A DNA stretch of 64,000 nt from Flectonema sp. DT1601 (Eukaryota > Euglenozoa > Diplonemea > Diplonemida > Diplonemidae), in the NCBI GenBank assembly GCA_964019425.1, contig OZ025808.1, forward strand, positions 496,001-560,000, written 5' to 3'. Positions 1 to 9,526 of this stretch are shown piece after piece. How positions within the stretch are numbered: position 1 is the stretch's first letter; each line of letters starts with the position of its first letter. The position numbers were made by a program, and so were the translations under genes. The notes below the pieces were generated by a model. The model did not search any database, was not told the DNA's origin, and saw nothing but the letters and a program-made list of their open reading frames with translations.

Positions 1-1368
1 TGTAAGGGGGAAAAAAAAAAAAAAAATGAATATCCGACCCTGAGTCCGTCTCCCTTTTTTTTCCCCCCTCTCCATTGTTTGCCAGTAGAAAAAAGGTAGC
101 AACCCTTTTTTTTTCAGGTATACTTTTCTGTACATTGTTAGAAAGTTGTATGTTTGGGGCACCTATACTTCCTAAAAACAGTTTATTTTTCTATCCTGCT
201 GTTTGCGGTCGGTGTCCTCTGTACAAACTGTAGAAGTCTTAGTGAGTCTTTTTTTTCTTTCGGGTGAGTATTTTTCGTAATAATGTTTTGTAAGAAAGAA
301 AACTAATCGACGTCGATTCATTCATGTATCTTTTTTATATATAAAAGAAAAAAAAGACAACTGGACTTCTTGCTATCCGATCGAAAACATAACCTCCCCA
401 ATTTCTTTTTTTTTTTTTTTTAAAATGTTTTCCTTCAATATATTTATGCAGGGGGACTCCCGAATTCTTCTTACATTCGACAGTGTATGGGATTTCATCG
501 ATACCGACTGTTGGTTTTTTTTTTTTTACTTTGGCCAAGCCGTATTTTAGTTTTTTAGTCAGATATTTAAGTTGCTTTGTATCTGATTATAGTTATCACG
601 CTATTCTCCCCTTCCGATCATTTCCTATTGTGGCTGCCTACCTTGTGTATTCGGTGGATCTTTTGGTAGTCGATTGTGGACTTTCCCCAAGACGTACAAT
701 AAGATAAATATTAATATACGATTCACAACAAAACTCATGTCCTAACTAATACAGCTTGCTCTATTCTATATTTCTTTTTTTTTTTTTCCCCATTGTAGAA
801 AAAAAATAACATACTGCGGTCATTCACCGTTAGTTTGATTCATGATTGACTGCACTCGGTATTATGTAACTATGAAGTATTAGTATTGTGTATGAGAGCT
901 GAAATGCGAAATTGTATGAGTTTCTTTTCTACCACGCCCGCTTGATCAATAAAGGAAGTGAAAAGAAAAGAAAAGAAAAGAAAAAAAAAAAGAAATTAAA
1001 ACGAAGGAAACAGGAAAAAAAAAAAAAAAAAAAGAAATTTAAACGTGAATTAAGTAAATGAACTCCCCCGTCACCTACATCTCTACTGCAGCATACCAGT
1101 TTTGGGAATAGTGTTGCAATTTATGATATTAAATTGTGTCATCATTTTGTAAATTTCATTTAATTCAATTCAGATATTTACTACTCGACTGTTATTGAAG
1201 ACGGCATTCAGATAAGGAGATTGCAGAGCATATCAAAGTCAGTCCTATCCATTAACAACGTCTTACACGAGCTCTTTTCTTATGATGTGGTTCCTCTCTA
1301 TATATCTACACGTTGTTGTTTTCTTTAATTATTCTTTTTTGTTTCATAAGTTTAACTGCCAATTTAAA
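1..1368. other. Intergenic spacer, no gene seen
   Basis: No open reading frame here resembles a protein; the short ones run through T and A homopolymers. There is a short AAAAG microsatellite near 959-980 and several A or T runs of 15 or more. The 3' end of an upstream gene could lie here but nothing supports one. The last 100 bases lead into the annexin-domain gene. Confidence 0.6.
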
Positions 1369-3120
1369 ATGTTAAGCACACCTGTAAAGACAATCGGTCA
1401 CACAGACAAGGTGAGACGACTGTTTGCTGACATGTCTAAAGATGGGGCTATGGTGACTATGGAAGGTTTTTGTAGCTGTTTTCAAAGGCTTCGTGTTGAT
1501 GTTGGAATAGAAGGAATCAGAGACAGCTTTGACAGCATTGCTGGCAATCGAGTTACGATGAGTTATGGTGAATTTCAACTTTTCTCAGAGAGGTTTCCAG
1601 CAATGTTTGATTGTCTTTACTACAGACTAGTTGATCATGATGAAGACAGAGCTCATCAAAGTCAAGTAAATCATATCAACGATGAACTTCTTCTTTCCAG
1701 CAGAGCAGATGAAGATGCTCGTTCAGATCTTCTCAAAGAAGAACAAATTCTCTCCGACTTAAAAGATCAATTGGCCTTAACCGAACAACAACATCAAGAG
1801 GCTGTAGAAATTGAAAACACTCGTAAGGCTGCTGTAGAGGGCGCACACACCGACTTACTGTCAAAACGAAACCGCGCAACTGACTCACATGTTGAAATCT
1901 CACAAGCAAAAGAGGCACAGAGCACATGGCAGGGAAGGTTAGATGTTGCGCAAATAGAAACACAAGCAGCATTAGCTAGTCTTCGATCTGCTGAGAGTGA
2001 TGTTCGTGAATTACAACGAGAACTCGATAGGAGGATAGCAGAAGTGGACGCTTTAAAGAATACGGTCCGTTCATGTTATGACAGAGAAGGTCAAATATCA
2101 CAAGAAGTTAATATGGCTTCTCGTCGTGTTCAAGATATGGATCGTGAGCTGCAAGGTGTTCAAAGTAACGTCATCGACTGCGATGAGAATGAGCGTCAAA
2201 CCGTTGCTCAGTACCGAGAGTCTTGTGATACTTCTCGTCAATTAGCCGAAGTAATTGAAAGTCTCGCTCTCCAAATGCGAGTACAGAAAGAACGAGTTTA
2301 CCAAACGACTGGAATGGCAGAAGCATGTGCTCAACGAACCAGAGACCTCACTCACCAACTAGAAGCTGCAGAAACAGCAACCGTCGCATACAACACTATG
2401 AGAATGAATAGATGCAATGAGGAATCAGATATAATTAATGAAGAGATTTATTTACAAAGACAGCGAAGATCTCTTGATGATCGTGAAGCTAGATTCAGAC
2501 ACAAAGCTCTCAGTAGGAGTCAGTCACCACACTCTCCAGTAAATGCATCATCTGGATACACACCTGAATCAGTAGTGAGATATGATACAGTTCACTACAC
2601 GCCAATGTCAATTCAGAAAGAAGATAGACATATGGCTCCGACACCACCGACAGATGCATCCGCATCGTGGTCGAAGAGAACACCAAATAGAGATTTATCT
2701 CTCAGAAGGTCATTTGATACCACTGGAAGGGATGAATCTCCGAGAAGACTTGGGCTTCGATCACCACCGAAAGGACCATTTCATAATTCATCTCCTGGTG
2801 CCTTCGCATCATCTGGTTATGACAATGGTCGGTACCCGAAACCTGACACTAAAAGATCGACAACGGATGCTGACAAATCCGCTGCTACTCTTCACAAAGC
2901 TATGAAAGGGTTCGGAACAGATGAGTCTGCTATTTATAAAGTTATGGAAAGTCTTAAAACGAGATCAGAATGGTTAGATATCAAGGCCTCATTTAAAAAG
3001 AATTACCCAACCTTTCACAAAGGTGATCTCGTAAAGGCACTGGAAGACGACCTCACAAAATCTGAGTTTGAAAAATGCAGCAAAATGATGGCAAAGAAAG
3101 GAGTCTCCATTAGAGTTTAA
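1369..3120 (+). CDS. EF-hand-like / coiled-coil / annexin-repeat protein
   Basis: A 583-residue protein. Residues 1-95 look like a degenerate EF-hand pair (two helix-loop-helix units, the second with the motif NRVTMSYGEF). Residues about 105-400 are charged heptad-like coiled coil, and 400-495 are Ser/Pro/Arg-rich and probably disordered. Residues about 499-575 form one annexin repeat with the KGFGT type II Ca2+ loop followed by an acidic residue about 40 positions on. Animal annexins carry four repeats, so a single repeat on a coiled coil is unusual; single repeats occur in some bacterial and protist proteins. An in-frame extension starts at 1282, but it reads through a pyrimidine-rich stretch, so the A-rich-context ATG at 1369 is preferred. 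A cytoskeletal or flagellar membrane-attachment role is inference. The domain calls are by eye. Confidence 0.8.
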   Translation: MLSTPVKTIGHTDKVRRLFADMSKDGAMVTMEGFCSCFQRLRVDVGIEGIRDSFDSIAGNRVTMSYGEFQLFSERFPAMFDCLYYRLVDHDEDRAHQSQVNHINDELLLSSRADEDARSDLLKEEQILSDLKDQLALTEQQHQEAVEIENTRKAAVEGAHTDLLSKRNRATDSHVEISQAKEAQSTWQGRLDVAQIETQAALASLRSAESDVRELQRELDRRIAEVDALKNTVRSCYDREGQISQEVNMASRRVQDMDRELQGVQSNVIDCDENERQTVAQYRESCDTSRQLAEVIESLALQMRVQKERVYQTTGMAEACAQRTRDLTHQLEAAETATVAYNTMRMNRCNEESDIINEEIYLQRQRRSLDDREARFRHKALSRSQSPHSPVNASSGYTPESVVRYDTVHYTPMSIQKEDRHMAPTPPTDASASWSKRTPNRDLSLRRSFDTTGRDESPRRLGLRSPPKGPFHNSSPGAFASSGYDNGRYPKPDTKRSTTDADKSAATLHKAMKGFGTDESAIYKVMESLKTRSEWLDIKASFKKNYPTFHKGDLVKALEDDLTKSEFEKCSKMMAKKGVSIRV

Positions 3121-3686
3121 AACTTTTGCGGTCTAATCCATTTCCATGATTTTAGATAATCAACGGAAAGGGAAAGGATTTAATTGTATTGTATTTTCCC
3201 CTTTAGTAGTATTTTAGTATGTTTGTTTTGCAGACTGATTTCGCAAAAAAAAAAAAAAAAAAAAAAAACATCCTTTCTATTCTTCTTGTTTGTACACAAC
3301 CGGGAGGTTAGTCAGGTTCGATTTCTGAAAGCGTTGGTTGCCGTAGAAGGTTGCCGTCTCTGTATTATTTGTTGCTTGTCTTTCTTCAGAAATGTTTTTC
3401 TTCGTTCCCTTCCTTGTTTTTTTTTTGTTGTTTTTTCTTTGCTTACTATTACCAATAATTAATCTTTTTTGTACCACCGCTCGAAGTCTGCTTAATCTGG
3501 TATTTTCATTTTTGTCAGTTTTATGATTCTTTATTTATTCAAAACAGTATTACCACAACAAACTTTCGACTGATGTTTTTTTTTTTAAAATAGATAAACC
3601 AATATCGCAAATGAGTAGTCTAATTTTTGATTATTATTTTTTCTTTTTAAAAAAAACAGTAACAAACAAGATAAATAACAAATAAA
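3121..3686. other. Intergenic spacer
   Basis: T-rich, with A runs near 3245-3267; no gene seen. It ends in an A-rich leader with AG dinucleotides (3658, 3670) before the next ATG, which could serve as splice acceptors. Confidence 0.55.
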
Positions 3687-4529
3687 ATGCTTGAAGATGA
3701 TACACCCGAGACTCCTTTAAAGGACGTGTTGGCATCGAGTGAGATGAGCGCAGCAGTTCACCGACAGTGGGACCCTTCGATGGAGAATAGCATTACAGGG
3801 TTTGGTTTTGTTAAAGCTTGTGGACCAGCTCCAGAAGCGGATACAATACTACCAATGAGACCTGATGAAAAGTTTGAGGAACAGTTGAACCTTTTAAGAG
3901 ATCAACAAAGAAAGGATGAAGAGACTTCGATAATTGATGAACACGTCCTGGAGGCTCGCGGTAATGTCACGTCAAAAATAAGTATGTGGGCATCTAAGGC
4001 CAAACGAAAAACAAAAACTAAATTCCTCGACGCCCAAACCCGCATCGAACGTTCAGTTAGACAAAACGACAGCGAAAGCGCAAAGCGAAGTTTCTTAAAG
4101 GATTTCAATGGATCACATGACGAACTCATTAGTTGGTACCCATGCAGTATTTTATCTCATGGAGAAATTCATAGTTGCACACTGTACATAGGAACCACAG
4201 CATTGCACTGTCTATCTCGGTCTAAGAATGCCAAAGTTTCAGTTCCTTGGGTTCAAATAGCCTCAATCACTAGAGCAGTTGCTCTGCAGACAACTAATTT
4301 CAACATGCCATTTGTTCTACCGTTACCTGATATTTCTATTCGTCCTTCATGTGTACAGATATACTGTGAGGACGGTAACGTTATTCAATTGTTGAGATTT
4401 GGTTCTGACGATGCGGTTCGCACTACCGTCGCTCAGAAATTATCATTATCATGTAATGGTAGCGCACTTGATAGAGCCTATGCTTATATGATGCATAGTT
4501 GGAGGGCTGTAAAAGGATACAGTTCGTGA
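3687..4529 (+). CDS. GRAM-domain (PH-like) protein
   Basis: A 280-residue protein. Residues 1-90 are acidic and variable. Residues about 90-135 are basic and possibly helical. Residues about 140-265 fit a GRAM domain: a beta-rich fold starting near DELISWYPCSIL, with the core pattern TLYIGTTALHCLSR followed by a VPWVQIASI strand. GRAM domains bind phosphoinositides or other membrane lipids, often at contact sites. No transmembrane helix or lipid-transfer (VASt) domain is visible. The family call rests on pattern resemblance; the lipid and location are unknown. Confidence 0.75.
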   Translation: MLEDDTPETPLKDVLASSEMSAAVHRQWDPSMENSITGFGFVKACGPAPEADTILPMRPDEKFEEQLNLLRDQQRKDEETSIIDEHVLEARGNVTSKISMWASKAKRKTKTKFLDAQTRIERSVRQNDSESAKRSFLKDFNGSHDELISWYPCSILSHGEIHSCTLYIGTTALHCLSRSKNAKVSVPWVQIASITRAVALQTTNFNMPFVLPLPDISIRPSCVQIYCEDGNVIQLLRFGSDDAVRTTVAQKLSLSCNGSALDRAYAYMMHSWRAVKGYSS

Positions 4530-5139
4530 TTCAAAAGTAATTGGAAAAGGTTGTTTCAGTTATTAGTAGTTCGTACAATTATTTTTCTAAAGTTCTAACC
4601 AATTATGAGATTTGTATGTTGAGTTCGTAGTTCTGTTATAACTTGATTCGCGGTGTAAACCATCCGATCGTTATTTTATTTTTATTTTAAAATAAAGAAT
4701 CCAACGTTTCCTGTACCACATCCTCCGTTTTAACTTTTGATGTTGAGCTGTTTGAGTGACGACACATTCTTCAGTTTTGGTAATTTTTCCTTTTTTTTAG
4801 TTATCAACCAAATTGACTGGTCTGGAGAGCACTATTATTATTGATTTGGAAATAACGATTCTGGGATGTTCCTGTTGTTATTTTTTTGCTTCATTTAGTT
4901 GAATTATAGCAAACATAGTGGGAAAAGGAAAGAAAAAAAAAAAAAAAAAACGAACAAAAAAAAGTAAGTGCTTTTTTGTTTTTGTTAATCTTATCGTTCT
5001 GGTTTCTCGCATTTGCTCGGGTGCATTATAATAACATTTAGTTTACCTTAGTGGGAGAGTGGGGTTCTTATTTTTATAAATAGTATACTTTTCTATTCAG
5101 GTGGAATACGTTTTGCATTTCTTAATCTTCTTTGATTTA
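4530..5139. other. Intergenic spacer
   Basis: AT-rich, no gene seen. An AATAAA-like stretch lies at 4691 after the GRAM gene, and an A run at 4934-4950. The tandem array starts at its right edge. Confidence 0.55.
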
Positions 5140-5787
5140 CCCTGTCTGTGTCAAAAACAAAAACCTTTCTCTGATGACAACCAATTCGTTCGTTATTTTC
5201 CATTGAGTCTCACGAGACACTGAGGATCCATTTTATTATGGTCGAGATGCTGAGAACAGTTGTACGCTCCTTTTGCTTTTCCTCTTCTAAAGTTTGACGT
5301 TCCTCCTCTGAACCTCACACGCATGATGAAAACAATAAGACTTGAGCATCATGCTGAAGTTGCGGGTTGCCGCAGTTGATGTACAACACTTATGGGATCT
5401 GTATGCTGATTGTTTGTGAGTTTCCTTTCCTCTTCTAGTCTCGCAGCCCTGTCTGTGTCAAAAACAAAACCCTTCTCTGATGACAACCAATTCGTTCGTT
5501 ATTTTCCATTGAGTCTTACGAGACACTGAGGATCCATTTTATTATGGTCGAGATGCTGAGAACAGTTGTTCGCTTCTTTTGCTTTTCCTCTTCTAAAGTT
5601 TGACGTTCCTCCTCTGAACCTCACACGCATGATGAGAACAATAAGACTTGAGCATCATGCTGAAGTTGCGGGTTGCCGCAGTTGATGTACAACACTTATG
5701 GGATCTGTATGCTGATTGTTGTTTGCGAATTTCCTTTCCTCTTCTTGTCTCGCAGCCCAGTCTGCGTCAAAAACAAAAACCCTTCTC

Positions 5788-5869
5788 TGATGACAACCAA
5801 TTCGTTCGTTATTTTCCATTGAGTCTTACGAGACACTGAGGATCCATTTTATTATGGTCGAGATGCTGA
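5788..5869 (+). ncRNA. Candidate C/D-box snoRNA no. 1, representative copy
   Basis: In each unit a TGATGA C-like box is followed 72 nt later by CTGA (5866-5869), with another CTGA between them that could be a D' box. The span is about 82 nt, normal for C/D snoRNAs. The base before the box is C rather than the usual purine, and the closing stem is weak. Euglenozoan snoRNA genes are known to occur as tandem repeated clusters, which is the main reason to propose this. No rRNA target could be tested. Confidence 0.3.
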
Positions 5870-5938
5870 GAACAGTTGTTCGCTTCTTTTGCTTTTCCTC
5901 TTCTAAAGTTTGACGTTCCTCCTCTGAACCTCACACGC

Positions 5939-6025
5939 ATGATGAGAACAATAAGACTTGAGCATCATGCTGAAGTTGCGGGTTGCCGCAGTTGATGTAC
6001 AACACTTATGGGATCTGTATGCTGA
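5939..6025 (+). ncRNA. Candidate C/D-box snoRNA no. 2, representative copy
   Basis: A perfect C box ATGATGA (5939-5945), an internal CTGA (D'), a TTGATGT (C'-like) and a final CTGA (6022-6025) occur in the canonical C-D'-C'-D order over 87 nt. In the GTGAGT-type units, CTCACA upstream can pair with TGTGAG downstream as an outer stem. A competing reading is the 8-bp hairpin GCATGATG/CATCATGC, which would hide the C box. The same elements recur in all seven units. The predicted guide would be the bases just before each CTGA; no target search was possible. Confidence 0.38.
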
Positions 6026-7333
6026 TTGTTGTTTGTGAGTTTCCTTTCCTCTTCTTGTCTCGCAGCCCTGTCTGTGTCAAAAACAAAACCTTTCTCTGAT
6101 GACAACCAATTCGTTCGTTATTTTCCATTGAGTCTTACGAGACACTGAGGATCCATTTTATTATGGTCGAGATGCTGAGAACAGTTGTTCGCTTCTTTTG
6201 CTTTTCCTCTTCTAAAGTTTGACGTTCCTCCTCTGAACCTCACACGCATGATGAGAACAATAAGACTTGAGCATCATGCTGAAGTTGCGGGTTGCCGCAG
6301 TTGATGTACAACACTTATGGGATCTGTATGCTGATTGTTGTTTGCGAATTTCCTTTCCTCTTCTTGTCTCGCAGCCCAGTCTGCGTCAAAAACAAAAACC
6401 CTTCTCTGATGACAACCAATTCGTTCGTTATTTTCCATTGAGTCTTACGAGACACTGAGGATCCATTTTATTATGGTCGAGATGCTGAGAACAGTTGTTC
6501 GCTTCTTTTGCTTTTCCTCTTCTAAAGTTTGACGTTCCTCCTCTGAACCTCACACGCATGATGAGAACAATAAGACTTGAGCATCATGCTGAAGTTGCGG
6601 GTTGCCGCAGTTGATGTACAACACTTATGGGATCTGTATGCTGATTGTTGTTTGTGAGTTTCCTTTCCTCTTCTTGTCTCGCAGCCCTGTCTGTGTCAAA
6701 AACAAAACCTTTCTCTGATGACAACCAATTCGTTCGTTATTTTCCATTGAGTCTTACGAGACACTGAGGATCCATTTTATTATGGTCGAGATGCTGAGAA
6801 CAGTTGTTCGCTCCTTTTGCTTTTCCTCTTCTAAAGTTTGACTTTCCTCCTCTGAACCTCACACGCATGATGAGAACAATAAGACTTGAGCATCATGCTG
6901 AAGTTGCGGGTTGCCGCAGTTGATGTACAACACTTATGGGATCTGTATGCTGATTGTTGTTTGCGAATTTCCTTTCCTCTTCTTGTCTCGCAGCCCAGTC
7001 TGCGTCAAAAACAAAAACCCTTCTCTGATGACAACCAATTCGTTCGTTATTTTCCATTGAGTCTCACGAGACACTGAGGATCCATTTTATTATGGTCGAG
7101 ATGCTGAGAACAGTTGTTCGCTCCTTTTGCTTTTCCTCTTCTAAAGTTTGACGTTCCTCCTCTGAACCTCACACGCATGATGAAAACAATAAGACTTGAG
7201 CATCATGCTGAAGTTGCGGGTTGCCGCAGTTGATGTACAACACTTATGGGATCTGTATGCTGATTGTTGTTTGTGAGTTTGCTTTTATTTCATTGACGGG
7301 ATTGTTTGTAACTTTATAATTCTTCAGTACTAA

Positions 7334-7750
7334 ATGTTCACATCCGCACACAGAATAACATTCGTAGGATGTGTTGTATTATTATGTTGTAGCATAACAA
7401 TAATAGAATGGAGTTCAGTACAACGTACGAAAATAAGAATTAGAGAAGCGATTGAGGAAGTAGATCGTGAATATGAGGAAATGACATCACGAGAAGTTAT
7501 AAAAAATCTTAAGAATCTAATGTCCCAGCTATCTGTAGAGTCAGACGTCATTGAGACAGATCCTGTTATTGATTGTGACGAACCATCAGTACTTGAAAAT
7601 GAAATCACAGAAGCTATCTCTAATATTAAAACTATTGATTTATTCCTCTCTGATGTAGTTCAGTCAGTGAAGAAAACTCGCGAAGACTTAGAACCATTTA
7701 TAGATAAAATCAGTTCTCGTTGGGATCGAATGCTATATAATTACATCTAA
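7334..7750 (+). CDS. Small single-pass membrane protein, unknown
   Basis: A 138-residue protein not recognised as a known family. Residues about 8-26 are hydrophobic (FVGCVVLLCCSITII), a signal anchor or cleavable signal. The rest is acidic and helical, with a coiled-coil-like stretch at residues 35-75 and another at 85-130. An ATTCTTCAG acceptor lies 6 nt before the ATG, consistent with trans-splicing or with removal of a 55-nt intron starting at the GTGAGT of the last array unit. It sits between the array and calcineurin A with no visible functional link. Confidence 0.6.
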   Translation: MFTSAHRITFVGCVVLLCCSITIIEWSSVQRTKIRIREAIEEVDREYEEMTSREVIKNLKNLMSQLSVESDVIETDPVIDCDEPSVLENEITEAISNIKTIDLFLSDVVQSVKKTREDLEPFIDKISSRWDRMLYNYI

Positions 7751-7972
7751 CAGCCTTGACACGGGGCCTTGACAAGTTCGTAATAATAACAAAAAGACAG
7801 ATGATTTACACGTGATTCTGTTTCTATTGAAGCCCTGTGTCTCCTTTCAATAATGGAAGTGTAATTATCGTGAGTAAAGAGTCAATGTTATGTTATCCAG
7901 TACAAGTTTTTATTATTATCATTTCATCACTACACAGGGAGATATTTGTATCCGAGAGGAACTTAAGCAGAG

Positions 7973-9526
7973 ATGACAGCCAAACAGGGTGTGGTAGAGA
8001 AGATGCTCATGAAAGACAGAGCTATTATGGAGGTACCTCCCCCTAACTGGGAACCACTTCCAAGAAACAAGGTATGGCGTTGTTATTATTATGATGATGT
8101 TGATGTTGGTGTTGTTCTTAAGGTAATCAACTATAAATAATAAATATCAGGTATTTGACAGTAAGAATCTACCAAACTTGGGAAACCTTAAGGGACACTT
8201 CTTGAAAGAGGGACTTCTTGCTGAGAGAGACGCTATTGAGATTGTAAACAGAGCGGCGACGGTTCTTCGCAAAGAACCGAACTTGTTGAGACTGAATGAT
8301 CCGATTACCGTGTGCGGTGATATTCACGGACAGTTTTATGATCTTTGTAAATTGTTTGAAATCGGAGGAGACCCAAATGATCAGCAGTATCTGTTTTTGG
8401 GTGATTTCGTTGACAGAGGTTGCTTTGGTTGTGAAGTTGTGTTCTACCTAATGGCTGTTAAATTGAGACATCCTGATACATTTTTTATGCTTCGTGGAAA
8501 CCACGAGTGTCGTCACTTGACGGCATACTTCAACTTCAAGGCAGAATGTTTGTATAAATACAGTCAGTCAGTTTATGATCAAATCATGGCGTGTTTTGAT
8601 TGTCTTCCTATTGCTTCAGTTTTAAACGGAAGATTCTTATGTGTTCACGGAGGATTATCACCAGATGTTAGAACAGTAGAAGATATTAACGCGATTCACA
8701 GATTTAGAGAACCTCCATCATCTGGACCTATGTGTGATCTTCTCTGGTCTGATCCAATGGATGAAGAAGAAGAAGAATATTCTCCTGAAGCTCTATATGT
8801 TCACAATGACTTGCGTGGTTGTTCATATGTGTTTTCATACAACGCAGTTTGTCAGTTTTTAGTTAACAACAACTTACTGTCAGTTATCCGCGCTCACGAA
8901 GCACAAGATGAAGGTTATCGTCTCTACAAGAAGAGTAGCACAGGATTCCCTTCTGTTATTTGCATCTTCTCAGCACCAAATTACTGCGATTCGTATGACA
9001 ACAAAGCAGCAATCATTAGATTTCAGAATAACTTAATGAACATTCGTCAGTTCAACAGTAGCCCTCATCCATACTACTTACCTAATTTTATGAATGCTTT
9101 TACCTGGTCTATGCCGTTTGTAGCAGAAAAGGTGTGTTTTTAAGCTATTCTTGAATGATTTATTATTCTGATGCGCTGTTATAATCTGCTTTAATAAAAT
9201 CACAAATACAGGTCACTGATATGCTCATTACTATTTGGAACATAGTACAGGAAGATCCAGGTGATGGTGATGCCGATCTTCTTCAAGAGCGTGGTCAGCA
9301 TCTGAAGAATAAGATTATCGCTATGGGTAAGATGGCGCGTATCTTCAAAACACTCCGTGAGGAGAATGAATCAGTAGTAGTCTTAAAGGGTCTCGCTGGT
9401 GGTCAGGTCCCTGTTGGAATCTTACAGCAAGGACCTGAAGCAGTAAAACAATCAATCTGTACCTTCCAAGGAGCCAGAAGCATGGATAGAGGTAACGAAA
9501 AACGCCCAACATTCAGCGCCAACTAA
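7973..9526 (+). CDS. Calcineurin A, PP2B catalytic subunit (3 exons)
   Basis: Exons 7973-8071, 8151-9131 and 9212-9526, all phase 0 with GT-AG introns of 79 and 80 nt, give 464 residues. The Ser/Thr phosphatase signatures GDIHGQ, GDFVDRG and RGNHECR are present with their metal ligands. The stretch [19 protein letters not shown] followed by FTWSMPFV is the calcineurin B-binding helix and separates PP2B from PP1 and PP2A. The third exon has a calmodulin-binding-like helix ([14 protein letters not shown]) and ends with an autoinhibitory-like segment, [16 protein letters not shown]. The enzyme should be a Ca2+/calmodulin- and CNB-dependent phosphatase. The first ATG after a CACTACACAG acceptor (7936) is taken as the start. 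Reading through either intron meets a stop. Confidence 0.95.

Larger units (their letters stand above)
5140..7280 (+). repeat. Tandem array, seven ~310-bp units in a 619-bp dimer pattern
   Basis: Units begin at about 5140, 5447, 5756, 6066, 6375, 6685 and 6994; the last ends at 7280. The units are nearly identical. They alternate in two forms: the 3' part reads TTGTGAGTTT in units 1, 3, 5 and 7 and TTGCGAATTT in units 2, 4 and 6, and the start alternates between CCCTGTCTGTG and CCCAGTCTGCG. The array therefore grew as a 619-bp dimer. Each junction carries a strong pyrimidine tract ending in TCTCGCAG. Every unit contains short inverted repeats: GCATGATG/CATCATGC, TGCGG/CCGCA with a GTTG loop, and CCAT/ATGG. 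A 63-codon open frame recurs in the GCGAAT units but looks accidental. The array may be transcribed with the downstream gene, because a GTGAGT donor at the last unit faces an acceptor at 7327. Confidence 0.95.

Noticed and set aside
5648-7077. Three identical 63-codon frames in the tandem array
   Set aside because: They occur only in alternate units, depend on one variant junction and have no protein-like composition; the unit looks like non-coding RNA or satellite.
5140-7280. CRISPR-like array
   Set aside because: Units are about 310 bp with no short repeat/unique spacer pattern, in a eukaryotic setting.
8178-9143. PP1 or PP2A instead of calcineurin
   Set aside because: The CNB-binding helix and the autoinhibitory-like C-terminus, recovered by adding two flanking exons, are specific to PP2B.
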